Notes: generated by a model not told the origin, from the letters alone. A stretch of DNA of 64,000 nucleotides from Streptomyces sp. F001 (GCF_004187715.1 NZ_QZWF01000011.1:1-64000), one strand, 5' to 3'; numbered from the stretch's first letter, positions 38,993-48,624 are shown. A program made the numbers and translations.

Positions 38993-40249
38993 TCAGGTTT
39001 CCTCGGTGGCGCCGAGGCCCGTGAGGGCGCCGACCGGGTCGGGGTCCGGGGTGCCGCGGGGCCACCAGTCGTCGTGGCCCGGTTCCGACTCGTAGGCGTA
39101 CCACAGGTTGTCGCGGCCGAGGCGGAGCTGGACATGGCCGTGCGGGTGGGTGAGGCGGTTGCGCCAGGGGCGGAAGGCGGGAAGATCGGCGGCGAGGAGG
39201 AGCGGGCGGGCCCGGTCGAAGCGGCCGGCCGGCGGGTCCCAGGGTTCCTCCAGGACGCTGAGGCCGTCGAAGCCGCCCTGCCGCCAGGCGGCGACCGCCC
39301 GGGCCAGCTCGGCCGGGGTGCGGTCGGCGGCGGAAGCGAGCGAGGAGTACAGGGCGCGGGTACCGGCGGTGAGACCGGAGCCGGGGCGGGCCGCGGCGAG
39401 CCGTACCGCGTCCTGCCACAGGGTCAGCTCGGCCACCGGGTCCCTGCCGGTGGCGAGCAGGGCGTGGGCGCGGGCGGCGGCGTCGGTGGCCAGCTGGTCC
39501 AGCGCGAAGGGTCCGGGCCGCCCGGGCGGCCGGGTATGCCGGGGGCTGTTCGGGTGCGGAGGAAGAGGCAACGGGGGTGGAAGGGGCGGGAGTTCGCGAC
39601 GGAGGGCGTCGGTGGCCCGCCTGCCGGGCAGCGGGGACGGTTCCCGGTCCTGGGCGGCACGGGCCGCGCGGGCGGCGCTCAGCCGGGAGAGCGCGTCGAG
39701 CAGCTCGCGTTCGCCCCGGCCGCGCAGCAGGAGCAGGACGAAGGGGTCGGCGTCGAGCAGGCGTGCGGTCTGGTAGCAGAGGGCGGCGGCGTGCTTGCAG
39801 GGGTGGCCGCGGTCGGGGCAGCTGCAGTGCGGGTCGAGGTCACGGGGGCCGGGCAGCAGCGGTACGTCCCCCTCGGCCAGTGCCTCGGGCATCTCCTTGT
39901 CGAGGAGCGCGGCGATGTGCGCGGGCCGGTCGGCGGCGGCGTCCAGAAACCGCTCCCAGTCGGCGTCGTCCAGGGTGCGCAGCCGGACCTGCACGCGGTA
40001 CGGCCGGGGGCGGCTGCCGCGCACGTAGGCGAGGACGAGTCCGGGCGTGACCGTGATGGCGTCCACGTGACCGCGGTCGGCGTAACCACGCCCACGCGCC
40101 AGCCGCTTGACGTCCAGCGCGCCCTCCTCCAGCGCGGTGATCCAGGCGTTGCCCCACCAGGTCGCGGCGAAGGGCGCGTCGTCGGACGGCCGGGCCGGGA
40201 AGGCGGGGAAGGTGCGACGCAGCTCACCGTCGCGGTGCGGCGAGCCCAT
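38993..40249 (-). CDS. SWIM zinc-finger protein
   Basis: 418 residues if started at ATG 40249 (MGSPHRDGELRRTFPAFPAR). Conserved opening FAATWWGNAWITALEEGALD, then RGHVDAITVTPGLVLAYVRG. SWIM zinc finger near residue 140: CSCPDRGHPCKHAAAL (CxCx...CxH). The C-terminal half is Ala/Leu-rich and helical. These proteins are encoded beside SNF2 helicases in actinomycetes and presumably act with them on DNA; the function is unproven. The real start may be 40950, coupled to the helicase stop (GTGA), with one base missing in a C6 run at 40263-40268 (see the 40250 entry). Confidence 0.8.
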   Translation of the reverse strand: MGSPHRDGELRRTFPAFPARPSDDAPFAATWWGNAWITALEEGALDVKRLARGRGYADRGHVDAITVTPGLVLAYVRGSRPRPYRVQVRLRTLDDADWERFLDAAADRPAHIAALLDKEMPEALAEGDVPLLPGPRDLDPHCSCPDRGHPCKHAAALCYQTARLLDADPFVLLLLRGRGERELLDALSRLSAARAARAAQDREPSPLPGRRATDALRRELPPLPPPLPLPPHPNSPRHTRPPGRPGPFALDQLATDAAARAHALLATGRDPVAELTLWQDAVRLAAARPGSGLTAGTRALYSSLASAADRTPAELARAVAAWRQGGFDGLSVLEEPWDPPAGRFDRARPLLLAADLPAFRPWRNRLTHPHGHVQLRLGRDNLWYAYESEPGHDDWWPRGTPDPDPVGALTGLGATEET

Positions 40250-40950
40250 GGAGCGGGGGCGCGGGGGGTTGCGGCGGGGACGCCGGGATGGGCGCCCGGC
40301 TCCGGGCCGGCGGCGGACCCGCCAAGGTGAGTTCCCGGCCGGCCGGTGGCGGACCCGTCAGGGTGGGCGCCCGGCTCCGGGCCGGCGGCAGGCATGCCGA
40401 AACGGGCACCCAGCCCTGGACCAGCGGTAGCCACGCCGAACCGGGCATCCAACCCCGAACCAGCAGCAGACACGTCAGGACGAGCACCCAACCCCGAACC
40501 ACCGGCGGGGTCCGTGCCCGGCTCCGTCTCCGAGGCCGCCGCGCGCTCGCGCAGGGCTGCACGGAGTGCGTCACGCGCGGCGTCTGCGGGGCGGGCGTTC
40601 GTCCGGTCGGCCGGCTCGACGTCCTCCGCCGCGCCCTCGGCTTCGCCCTCACCGCGTCGCGTCGATGCCGCCCGGCGTAGTGCCGCGCGGGCTGCGTCGC
40701 CGGGCCTGGGCGTTCGAGCCGCGGAGTCCTTTGCCGCGGGAGGCCGGTCCGGCGGCGGGGCCGGTGGCTCGTCCGTGGACCGGTCGGCGGCCTCCTCGGG
40801 ATCCCGGCTCCCCTGTTCCCGCGCGGCCCGCAGGGCCCGGCGGGCCGCGTCGGCGGGGCGTGGCTGTGGCGTGCGGTCGGTCGGGATGGCGGCGTCCGGC
40901 GCGGCGGGACCGTTCGGGACCGTCGGGTGTTCTTCGCTCGCGCCCGTCAC
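40250..40950 (-). repeat. Repeat-rich leader of the SWIM gene, in a different frame
   Basis: From GTG 40950, which overlaps the helicase stop as GTGA, a frame reads three copies of a helical motif (ADAARRALRAAR, GDAARAALRRA, ADAARDALRAAL), then degenerate ~14-residue Gly/Ala/Pro repeats (GLGARPDVSAAG, GLDARFGVATAG, GLGARFGMPAAG, GAHPGVPAATP). It goes out of register with the SWIM domain at a C6 run (40263-40268, G6 on the plus strand). Adding one C restores a continuous protein (TPPRPRSMGSPHRDG). It therefore looks like the N-terminal linker of the SWIM protein rather than a separate gene. Confidence 0.55.
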
Positions 40951-43820
40951 GATGCCCTCCGCAACGACACCAGGTCGGACAGCTCACGGTCCGTCAGTTC
41001 GGTGAGGGCGGACTCGCCGGAGCCGAGGATCGCGTCGGCAAGGGCCCGCTTGGACTCCAGCATCTGGGCGATGCGGTCCTCGACCGTGCCCTCGGTGATG
41101 AGACGGTGGACCTGGACGGGCTGGGTCTGGCCGATGCGGTAGGCGCGGTCGGTGGCCTGTTCCTCGACTGCCGGGTTCCACCAGCGGTCGAAGTGGACGA
41201 CGTGGCCCGCGCGGGTCAGGTTCAGGCCCGTGCCGGCGGCCTTCAGGGACAGCACCAGGACCGGTGTGGCGCCGCTCTGGAAGCGGTCCACCATGCGTTC
41301 GCGTTCCGGGACCGGCGTGCCGCCGTGCAGGAGGTCCACCGGGACGGCGCGGGCGGCCAGGTGGGTGCTGATCAGTCGGGCCATGCCGACGTACTGCGTG
41401 AAGACGAGCGCCGAGCCGTCCTCGGCGAGGAGTGTGTCCAACAGTTCGTCCAGCAGGGCGAGTTTGCCGGAGCGGGCGGCGAGCCGGTCGCCGCCGCCCG
41501 GCCCGTGCTCCTCCTTCAGATACAGCGCCGGGTGGTTGCAGATCTGCTTCAGCGAGGTCAGCAGCTTCAGCACCAGCCCGCGGCGCGCCATGCCCTGAGC
41601 CGTCTCGATGGCCAGCAGGGACTCCCGCACCACCGCCTCGTACAGCGCGGCCTGTTCGCGGGTGAGCGGGACGGGGTGGTCGGTCTCCGTCTTGGGCGGC
41701 AGCTCGGGGACGATGCCGGGGTCGGACTTCTTGCGGCGCAGCAGGAAGGGCCGGACGAGGCGGGCCAGTCTGGTCACCGCCTCCTCGTCCTCGCCGTTCT
41801 CGACGGCGCGCGCGTGCCGGGCGCGGAAGGACTTCAGGGGGCCGAGGAGGCCTGGGGTCGTCCAGTCCAGCAGCGCCCACAGCTCGGAGAGGTTGTTCTC
41901 CACCGGTGTGCCGGTCAGGGCCACGCGCGCGGGCGTCGGGATGGTGCGCAGGGCCTTCGCCGTCGCCGAGTAGGGGTTCTTGACATGCTGTGCCTCGTCC
42001 GCGACGACCATGCCCCACTTCTGCTGTGCCAGTGTCGGGGCGGCCGATCGCATCGTGGCGTACGTGGTGAGGACGAATCCGCCGTCGAGGTCGTCCAGGG
42101 TGCGCTCGGCGCCGTGGTGGCGGCGGACGGGAACTCCGGGGGCGAACCGGTGGATCTCCCGCTGCCAGTTGCCGAGCAGGGAGGCCGGGCAGACCACGAG
42201 GGTCGGTTCGGTGCGGGCCCGCTTGAGGTGGAGGGCGATGACGGTGACCGTCTTGCCCAGTCCCATGTCGTCGGCGAGGCAGCCGCCGAGGCCGAGGGAG
42301 GTCATGAGGTCGAGCCAGGCCAGGCCCCGGAGTTGGTAGTCACGCAGGGTCGCCCGGAGGCCGACGGGTGGTTCGGCGGGCCGTACGCCGGCGGTCAGCC
42401 GCTCCCGCAGCGCCGCGAGTGCGCCGACCGGCACCGCCTCGACCTGCTCGCCGTCGACCTCCGCGGTGCCGGTGAGGGCGACGGACAGCGCGTCGACCGG
42501 GTCGAGCAGGCCCAGTTCGCGCTTGCGGGCCTTGCGGACCAGGGCCGGGTCGACGAGCACCCACTGGTCCCGCAGCCGTACGACGGGACGGTGGGCCTCG
42601 GCCAGCGCGTCCATCTCGGACTCGGTGAGCGGCTCGCCGCCGAGCGCCATCTGCCAGCGGAACTGGAGCAGTTCCTCGCTCTCGAAGAAGCCGGTGCCGT
42701 CGGTCGCCGAGCCCGGCGCGGGCCGTACCACCGCGGCCGCTGTGAGGTCCCTGGCCAGGTCGCGGGGCCAGTGCACGGCGACCCCGGCCGCCGCGAGCCG
42801 GCCGGCCGCCGCGCCCAGCAGGTCGCCGAGCTCCGGCTCGGACAGGGCGAGCACGTCGGGCACGTCCTGCTCGGCGAGCCGGTCCAGCGGGGGCCAGACG
42901 CGGGCCGCCCGGCGGATGGCGAGCGCGGCGTCCACCCGCGCGCGGGGACCGAACTCGGCGTCCGTGTCGCCCGCCCACAGCGCGGCCGCGTCGACGACGA
43001 GTGTGGGGTCGGCGAGGCTGTGCACCTGCACGATCGCGGCCCCCGCCCGGCGCACCCGGTCGTCGCTCTCCCCCACGTCGAACAGGTCGTGCGCCGACAG
43101 GTCCAGGCGGAGCGAGATCCGCACACCCGCGTCCATCCCGGCGGCGACCTCGGCGGCCCAGTCGTGCGCGGCGGGCAGGTGCTGCGGTTTCTGCGCCGCG
43201 AAGGGCCTGCCGCAGGCGTGCGCGGCGGCCGGGGTGCGGGGCAGGGTGTCGGCGACCGCGTCCAGGAAGGAGCGCATCAGGGCTTCCGGCTCGGGCAGCA
43301 GAAGCGGGCCCGGGCCGGGCAGGGGCACCGCATGGCCCTCGTACGGCAGGGCGGCGGCCACCGCGCGCAGGTGGGCGATGTCATCGGGGTCGAGGGGGCC
43401 GGCCCGCCAGGCGTCGTGGCCGGTGGGCGTCAGGCCGGGCAGCAGGCGGCCGCGGGCGGCGAGCCGCAGCGCGTGCAGGGCGGCCGCGCCCCAGCAGGCC
43501 GTGGCGGGGTGGGCGGCGGGGTCGTGCCGCGCGCGCACGAGCAGCGGCAGGGCCTCGCCGACCGGCAGGGTCAGTGCCGGCGTCTGCCTGCGGCGCACGC
43601 CGGCACCATGGGGTCGTACGACGGTCAGGTCCATGCGCTCGGCACCCCATGAGGGTGCCGCTGCGGGAGCAGGGAAGGCCGGCGAACCGTCCTGCGGATC
43701 CCAGAAGGCGACCCGGCCCGCGCGCGGAAGTGGTGCCGGGAGGAAGACGGCTGCTGGTCCCACAGGCACGGCAGAACCGTCCGCCCGCCGGTCCGCCCCG
43801 GTCTGCTCGCCCGTACGCAT
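40947..43820 (-). CDS. SNF2-family DEAD/DEAH helicase
   Basis: 957 residues; GGGAGGTGACC directly precedes ATG 43820. The N-terminal ~480 residues are an actinobacterial SNF2-associated domain (FRWQMALGGEPLTESEMDAL near its end). The motor follows: LADDMGLGKTVTVIALHL, CPASLLGNWQREI, ADEAQHVKNP, LTGTPVENNLSELWALLDW, FLLRRKKSDPGI, then LVFTQYVGMARLI, LSLKAAGTGLNLTRA, HFDRWWNPAVEEQATDRAYR, IGQ. It is a complete Snf2/Rad54-like ATPase, expected to translocate on double-stranded DNA. It is paired with the downstream SWIM gene by a GTGA overlap. Chromosomal rather than defence-specific in most streptomycetes. Confidence 0.9.
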   Translation of the reverse strand: MRTGEQTGADRRADGSAVPVGPAAVFLPAPLPRAGRVAFWDPQDGSPAFPAPAAAPSWGAERMDLTVVRPHGAGVRRRQTPALTLPVGEALPLLVRARHDPAAHPATACWGAAALHALRLAARGRLLPGLTPTGHDAWRAGPLDPDDIAHLRAVAAALPYEGHAVPLPGPGPLLLPEPEALMRSFLDAVADTLPRTPAAAHACGRPFAAQKPQHLPAAHDWAAEVAAGMDAGVRISLRLDLSAHDLFDVGESDDRVRRAGAAIVQVHSLADPTLVVDAAALWAGDTDAEFGPRARVDAALAIRRAARVWPPLDRLAEQDVPDVLALSEPELGDLLGAAAGRLAAAGVAVHWPRDLARDLTAAAVVRPAPGSATDGTGFFESEELLQFRWQMALGGEPLTESEMDALAEAHRPVVRLRDQWVLVDPALVRKARKRELGLLDPVDALSVALTGTAEVDGEQVEAVPVGALAALRERLTAGVRPAEPPVGLRATLRDYQLRGLAWLDLMTSLGLGGCLADDMGLGKTVTVIALHLKRARTEPTLVVCPASLLGNWQREIHRFAPGVPVRRHHGAERTLDDLDGGFVLTTYATMRSAAPTLAQQKWGMVVADEAQHVKNPYSATAKALRTIPTPARVALTGTPVENNLSELWALLDWTTPGLLGPLKSFRARHARAVENGEDEEAVTRLARLVRPFLLRRKKSDPGIVPELPPKTETDHPVPLTREQAALYEAVVRESLLAIETAQGMARRGLVLKLLTSLKQICNHPALYLKEEHGPGGGDRLAARSGKLALLDELLDTLLAEDGSALVFTQYVGMARLISTHLAARAVPVDLLHGGTPVPERERMVDRFQSGATPVLVLSLKAAGTGLNLTRAGHVVHFDRWWNPAVEEQATDRAYRIGQTQPVQVHRLITEGTVEDRIAQMLESKRALADAILGSGESALTELTDRELSDLVSLRRAS

Positions 43821-43918
43821 GGTCACCTCCCGCCCGCTCGCCGGATCAGACGTCTTCGACTCTACGGGCGGGATCTGACAATCGGCCCCGGCGGCCGGCG
43901 GCGCGCAGCCGGGCGCGG

Positions 43919-44512
43919 TCAGGGAACCACGCGGGAGACGACGTACACCATCGGGTAGGTCGGGTTGCCCGTGTTCACGACCACTTGCTGCGTCGGCCTG
44001 GGGTCCTTCTGCTCGTGGACCAGGCCCCAGTAGGTGCCGGGCCGGGCGCCGGGGCCGGCGAACTTCCAGCCGGTGGCGTTCCGGTCGCGGGCACCGATGG
44101 TGATGCTGCCCTTGTTCAGCTGCCCACGGCTGACACCGATCTCCTTCAGGAAGGCGTCCAGTCCGGCATGCGTGGTCTGGAACTGCACGTAGAGGCGGCT
44201 GGTCCGCCAGTTGTTCGTCTCGTACCACGCCACCTGGTTGGCCGGATGCGGTATCGGCACCTGGTAGAGGCGGCGCTGCACCTTGGACGGCCAGCCCTCG
44301 GTCAGGCCCCGGGCCGAGTACTTCTCCTCCTTCTCCTTGCCGCTGCTGCGGCTCTGGTTGGCGGAGATCACCAGGTAGCCGGCCGGGATGCCGATGAGCA
44401 GCACGATGATGAGCAGGGTGAACGCTCTCCGGCGGATCACGTGAGCACGGTCCTCGGCCCGGACATCCGGCTCGTCCGCGGGACCGCCCTGCTGGGGCAG
44501 CGAACCGGTCAC
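43919..44512 (-). CDS. Membrane-anchored hypothetical protein
   Basis: 197 residues from GTG 44512, overlapping the stop of the upstream ROK gene (GTGA). A ~30-residue cytoplasmic acidic segment is followed by RRRAFTLLIIVLLIGIPAGY (single transmembrane helix) and an extracytoplasmic domain of about 140 residues (VPIPHPANQVAWYETNNWRT, GLDAFLKEIGVSRGQL, TYWGLVHEQKDPRPTQQVV). The family has no name known to me but recurs beside ROK kinases in Streptomyces. Confidence 0.8.
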   Translation of the reverse strand: MTGSLPQQGGPADEPDVRAEDRAHVIRRRAFTLLIIVLLIGIPAGYLVISANQSRSSGKEKEEKYSARGLTEGWPSKVQRRLYQVPIPHPANQVAWYETNNWRTSRLYVQFQTTHAGLDAFLKEIGVSRGQLNKGSITIGARDRNATGWKFAGPGARPGTYWGLVHEQKDPRPTQQVVVNTGNPTYPMVYVVSRVVP

Positions 44513-45690
44513 GTCCACTCCCCGGTACGGCGGGCCTCCGCGTACCGCTCGTAGCGCTCGTACCGCTCCACCCGGCGGCGCTTGGCGCGGCGGAAGCGGC
44601 GGGCGACCAGCCGGGCGAGGTCGGCGGCGCCGACCATGCCGGCCTCGGGGCCGAGCTGGGCGCGGGTGATACGGGCCTCGGGGCGGTAGCCGCGGCCGGT
44701 GAGATGACGTCGGAAGGCGTCCCGGGCGGGGCCGATCAGCAGGTCGTCGGCCGCGCTGACGCCGCCCCCGATCACGAAGCAGGACGGATCCAGGGCGGCC
44801 GCCAGGTTGGCGATGCCGACGCCGAGCCACTGCCCTATGTCCTGAAGCAGCTCGATGCACATCGCGTCGCCCTCGCGGGCCAGCTCGGTGATCATCGGGC
44901 CGGTGATGTCCGCGACGTTGCCCTTGACGTGCTCGATGATTCCGTACGCCACCGGCGAGTCGGCGGCGGCCAGTTCCCTGGCCTCCCGGACCAGCGCGTT
45001 CCCGGAGCTGTACTGCTCCCAGCAGCCGCGGTTGCCGCACGGGCAGCGGTGGCCGCCGGGCACCACCTGCATGTGCCCGAACTCGCCCGCGACACCGAAC
45101 TTGCCCCGCTTGACCTGGCCGTCCTCCAGGATCGCGCCGCCGATGCCGGTACCCAGCGTGATCATCACCAGGTGGTCCTCGCCGCGGCCGGCGCCGAAGC
45201 GCCACTCGGCCCAGGCGGCGGTGTTGGCGTCGTTGTCCACCAGGACCGGGACGGACAGCCGGCCGGCGAGGCGGTCCCGCAGGGGTTCGTTGCGCCAGGA
45301 CAGGTGGGGGGCGAACAGGACGCGGTTGCGGTCGGCGTCGACCCAGCCGGCCGCGCCGATGCCGACCGCGTGCACGTCGTGGCGGTCGGACAGGTCCAGG
45401 ACCAGTTCGACGATGGTGTCCTCGACGACCTTCGGGCTCTTGGACTTGTCCGGGGTCTCCGTGCGGAGCTTCTCCAGGATGTTGCCGTCGGCGTCGACGA
45501 CTCCGGCCATCACCTTTGTGCCGCCGATGTCGATGCCCACCGTCGGCACCCGGGGTGCCGTCAGGTGGGAGCGGCGTTCCCGGGTACCGACCGTGCGCAG
45601 CACTGGGGCGCGGCGGGAGCCGATGGGGGCGCCGCCTGCGCGGGCGGAACTCAGCGCCCGGGAGATCGGGAGGTCACGGTAGGTGCTCAT
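44509..45690 (-). CDS. ROK-family sugar kinase (glucokinase-like)
   Basis: 393 residues from ATG 45690 (MSTYRDLPISR); an in-frame ATG at 45753 would add 21 residues. ATP-binding VGIDIGGTKVMAGVVD (about residue 48), catalytic VLVDNDANTAAWAEW, phosphate 2 loop ITLGTGIGGAIL, zinc site CPCGNRGCWEQYSSG and sugar-binding GEFGHM. No N-terminal HTH, so it is a kinase rather than a repressor. It would phosphorylate a hexose at the 6-position in the cytoplasm. It lies downstream of the sugar ABC importer and may act on the imported substrate. The C-terminus is unusually Arg/Tyr-rich (RRVERYERYERYAEARR). Confidence 0.88.
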   Translation of the reverse strand: MSTYRDLPISRALSSARAGGAPIGSRRAPVLRTVGTRERRSHLTAPRVPTVGIDIGGTKVMAGVVDADGNILEKLRTETPDKSKSPKVVEDTIVELVLDLSDRHDVHAVGIGAAGWVDADRNRVLFAPHLSWRNEPLRDRLAGRLSVPVLVDNDANTAAWAEWRFGAGRGEDHLVMITLGTGIGGAILEDGQVKRGKFGVAGEFGHMQVVPGGHRCPCGNRGCWEQYSSGNALVREARELAAADSPVAYGIIEHVKGNVADITGPMITELAREGDAMCIELLQDIGQWLGVGIANLAAALDPSCFVIGGGVSAADDLLIGPARDAFRRHLTGRGYRPEARITRAQLGPEAGMVGAADLARLVARRFRRAKRRRVERYERYERYAEARRTGEWT

Positions 45691-45776
45691 CGCCGCCGAT
45701 TCTGCCGCACGCTCACGCCGGGTGCCGAACAGGGGCGGCATGGGGTGGTTCATGACGTACGCCGTCTGCGGGTCAT

Positions 45777-45807
45777 TGTGGCTGGTCGCGCAGTTCCCCG
45801 CGCCCCT
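45777..45807. repeat. Dispersed Streptomyces intergenic repeat
   Basis: The 31-bp stretch ending GGTCGCGCAGTTCCCCGC and CCCCT matches, from memory, a short element found in many intergenic regions of Streptomyces genomes. It contains CGCG...CGCG arms able to fold. It sits between the ROK gene and the stop of the ABC ATPase gene and probably ends the importer transcript. Confidence 0.5.
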
Positions 45808-46598
45808 CAGGTGCGCTGCAGTTCATGGCGTAGATCGTCCAGGTCGTTTCCGCCTGCCATCTGGCGTGTCAGCTCGTCCAATGTCACCGAGTCACGTGTG
45901 TGGTTCGCCACCATGCTGCCGCGCTTCAGCAGCACGAAACGGTCGCCGACCAGATAGGCGTGATGCGGGTTGTGGGTGATCAACACAACACCCAGCCCCT
46001 GGTCCCTGGCCGCCGCCACATACTTCAGAACCACCCCTGACTGCTTCACGCCCAGTGCCGCCGTCGGCTCGTCCAGGACGAGGACCTTGGCGCCGAAGTG
46101 CACCGCCCGGGCGATGGCCACGCATTGGCGCTCGCCGCCCGAGAGGGTGCCGATCGGCTGGTCCACATCGCGCAGGTCGATGCCCATGCGCAGGAGTTCG
46201 GAGTGGGTGGTGCGGCGCATGAGGTCGACGTCCATGCGCTTGAAGGGGCCGGTGCCCTTGCGGGGTTCGGAGCCCAGGAAGAAGTTCCGCCAGACCGGCA
46301 TCAAAGGGACGACGGCCAGGTCCTGGTAGACCGTGGCGATACCGCGGTCCAGGGCCTCCCGGGGGGAGGCGAGGCGAGTCTCCTCGCCGTCGATGCGCAA
46401 GGTGCCGCCGTCGTGCTGGTGCAGACCGGCGATGATCTTGATCAGGGTCGACTTGCCCGCCCCGTTGTCGCCGAGGACGCAGGTGATCTCCCCGGCATGG
46501 ACCTCCAGGGAGACACCTTCGAGGGCGCGGACGTTGCCGTAGTGCTTGCTGACGTCGGACAGCTCCACGAGCGCCGTACGCCGAGGGGTTTTAGTCAC
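45807..46598 (-). CDS. Sugar ABC transporter ATP-binding protein
   Basis: 263 residues, GTG 46598 overlapping the permease stop. A single ABC cassette: Walker A GDNGAGKSTLIK, Q-loop YQDLAVVPLM, signature LSGGERQCVAIARA, Walker B VLVLDEPTAALG, switch ITHNPHH. Unlike RbsA/XylG, which have two cassettes, it has one, as in the shorter FrcA-like subclass; a homodimer would serve the permease. Last gene of the importer operon. Confidence 0.92.
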   Translation of the reverse strand: MTKTPRRTALVELSDVSKHYGNVRALEGVSLEVHAGEITCVLGDNGAGKSTLIKIIAGLHQHDGGTLRIDGEETRLASPREALDRGIATVYQDLAVVPLMPVWRNFFLGSEPRKGTGPFKRMDVDLMRRTTHSELLRMGIDLRDVDQPIGTLSGGERQCVAIARAVHFGAKVLVLDEPTAALGVKQSGVVLKYVAAARDQGLGVVLITHNPHHAYLVGDRFVLLKRGSMVANHTRDSVTLDELTRQMAGGNDLDDLRHELQRT

Positions 46599-47623
46599 TT
46601 GGTGGCCTCCGCGCGCTTGCGGACCCAGGCGTTGAGCAGGGTCGCGAGGAGCAGCATCGCTCCGAGGAAGAACTTGAACCAGTCGGGGTTCCACTCGGCG
46701 AAGACGATGCCCTTGCTGGTCATGCCGAAGATGAACGCGCCGACCGCCGAGCCGACCGCGCTGCCGTAGCCGCCGGTGATCAGGCAGCCGCCGATGACGG
46801 CGGCGATGATGTAGATCAGCTCGTTGCCCACGCCCTCGCCGGACTGGACGACGTCGTAGGAGAAGAGCAGGTGCTGGCCGGAGATCCAGGCGCCGAAGGC
46901 GACACCCATGTAGAGGCCGATCTTGGTCCTGGCGACCGGGACGCCGACCGCGCGGGCCGCGTCCTGGTTGCCGCCGACCGCGAAGATCCAGTTGCCGGCG
47001 CGGGTACGCAGCAGGATCCAGCTGGCGAGGGCGATCAGGGCGAACCACCACAGGATGGTGATCTTGAAGTCGACGCCGCCGACGGTCAGGGTCGAGGCGA
47101 AGACGTCGTGGGCGGTGGGGAAGCCCTCCATGTCGGCGATCGTCTTGGTGGAGACGGTGTCGGAGATCAGCTTGGTGAAGCCGAGGTTCATGCCGGTCAG
47201 CATCAGGAAGGTGCCGAGCGTGATGATGAAGCTCGGCAGCTTGGTACGGGTGAGCATGAAGCCGTTGAAGGCGCCGATCGCGAGCGTGACCAGCAGGGAG
47301 ACGCCGACGCCGGCCCAGACGTTCGCCGTCATCTGGTAGCTGAACATCGACGAGACCAGCGCCGAGGACGTCACGAGGACGCCCGCGGACAGGTCGAACT
47401 CGCCGCCGATCATCAGCAGGGCGACCGGGACGGCCATGATGCCGATCGTGGAGGACGCGTAGAGGACGGTGCTCAGGCTGGATGCCTTCAGAAAGCTGTC
47501 GGCGGCGACCGCGAAGAAGAGGAAGACCGCGATCGCGCCGACGACCGAGCCCAGTTCCGGGCGGCCGAGCAGCTTACGCAGCGGTGAGGCGTGCAGAATC
47601 CTTTCGTCAGTGATCGCGCTCAT
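46595..47623 (-). CDS. Sugar ABC transporter permease (RbsC-like)
   Basis: 342 residues; ATG overlaps the binding-protein stop (ATGA). About ten hydrophobic helices and the family signatures VALLMIGGEFDLSAG, LPSFIITLGTFLMLTGMN, FAVGGNQDAARAVGVPVART and IIAAVIGGCLITGGYGS. It forms the membrane channel of a ribose/xylose/cyclitol-type importer. Confidence 0.93.
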   Translation of the reverse strand: MSAITDERILHASPLRKLLGRPELGSVVGAIAVFLFFAVAADSFLKASSLSTVLYASSTIGIMAVPVALLMIGGEFDLSAGVLVTSSALVSSMFSYQMTANVWAGVGVSLLVTLAIGAFNGFMLTRTKLPSFIITLGTFLMLTGMNLGFTKLISDTVSTKTIADMEGFPTAHDVFASTLTVGGVDFKITILWWFALIALASWILLRTRAGNWIFAVGGNQDAARAVGVPVARTKIGLYMGVAFGAWISGQHLLFSYDVVQSGEGVGNELIYIIAAVIGGCLITGGYGSAVGSAVGAFIFGMTSKGIVFAEWNPDWFKFFLGAMLLLATLLNAWVRKRAEATK

Positions 47624-48624
47624 CGGGTGCCCCGCTCGGTGTACTCCGCGAGCGCGCCCGCCTGGTCCTTGGTGATGATCTGCGGGCCGGTGAGCACGGG
47701 CTTGCCGCCGCCGAGGACGTCGGCGTTGTACTTGTACAGCCACAGCAGGTCGACCGCCTGATAGCCCTGCAGGTAGGGCTGCTGGTCGACCGCGAAGCCG
47801 AGGGTGCCGCCCTTCAGTGCGGCGGCCACCTTGGCGTTGAGGTCGAAGGTGTCGATCTCGGCGTCGCTGCCGGCGCTCTCCCTTGCCTTGACGGCGGTGT
47901 CGGCGTACGGGGCGCCGAGAGTGACGACGGCGTCGACCGCGGTGTCGGACTGCAGCTTGGCCTCGAGGGCGGACTGCGCGTCGGGCATGTTGGTACCGGT
48001 GACGTAGAGGTTCTGCACGGTGCCGTCGAAGGTCTCCTGCACGCCGGCGCAGCGCTGCTCGTGGCCGACGTTGCCCTGCTCGTGCAGGACGCAGACCGCC
48101 TTCTTCTTCCCGCGCTCGTTCAGCTCCTCGCCGACGGCCTGGCCCGCGATCGTCTCGTCCTGGCCGATGTGGGTGAGGGCGCCGAACTCCTTGGACTCCG
48201 CGGAGCCGGAGTTCACGGTGATCACCGGGATGCCGGCCTTGACGGCGCGGGCGACGGCGGCCTTCATCGCATCGGGCTTGGCGAGGGTGACGATGATGCC
48301 GTCGACGCCCTTGTCGACGGCCGCGTCCACGAGCTGCGCCTGCTGCTGGGCCTCGTCGTCGTGGGAGTACAGGAAGTTGATGTTGTCCTTGACGGCGGCC
48401 TGCTCGGCGCCGCTCTGGACGATGTCCCAGAAGGTGTCGCCGTCGCCCGAGTGAGTGATCATGGCGAAGGTCCAGCGGGGCGTGTTCACCGCTGCCTTGC
48501 CCTGGGCGGCCGCGGCCTTGCGGGCGTCCTCGGCGCGTTTGCCGCCGGTGCTGCTGCAACCCGCGAGGGAGGCGCACAGCACCCCTGCCACCGCGATGCC
48601 TACCCAGGTCCGAAACCGTGCCAC
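47620..48624 (-). CDS. Sugar-binding lipoprotein of the ABC transporter
   Basis: 334 residues from GTG 48624 after AAGAAGGG. Lipoprotein signal with lipobox LAGCSS (Cys 23), then a periplasmic-binding-protein fold of the RbsB type: WTFAMITHSGDGDTFWDIVQ, GVDGIIVTLAKPDAM, AGIPVITVNSG, HIGQDETIAGQAVGEEL, GTLGFAVDQQPYLQGYQAV. It is anchored outside the membrane and delivers the substrate to the permease. Pairing with a Gfo/Idh dehydrogenase hints at inositol or a related polyol. Confidence 0.92.
   Translation of the reverse strand: MARFRTWVGIAVAGVLCASLAGCSSTGGKRAEDARKAAAAQGKAAVNTPRWTFAMITHSGDGDTFWDIVQSGAEQAAVKDNINFLYSHDDEAQQQAQLVDAAVDKGVDGIIVTLAKPDAMKAAVARAVKAGIPVITVNSGSAESKEFGALTHIGQDETIAGQAVGEELNERGKKKAVCVLHEQGNVGHEQRCAGVQETFDGTVQNLYVTGTNMPDAQSALEAKLQSDTAVDAVVTLGAPYADTAVKARESAGSDAEIDTFDLNAKVAAALKGGTLGFAVDQQPYLQGYQAVDLLWLYKYNADVLGGGKPVLTGPQIITKDQAGALAEYTERGTR

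Noticed and set aside
40566..43652. 1028-codon plus-strand frame opposite the SNF2 helicase
   Set aside because: Gly/Arg/Val/Gln-rich antisense shadow; the minus strand has complete Snf2 motifs and a ribosome site.
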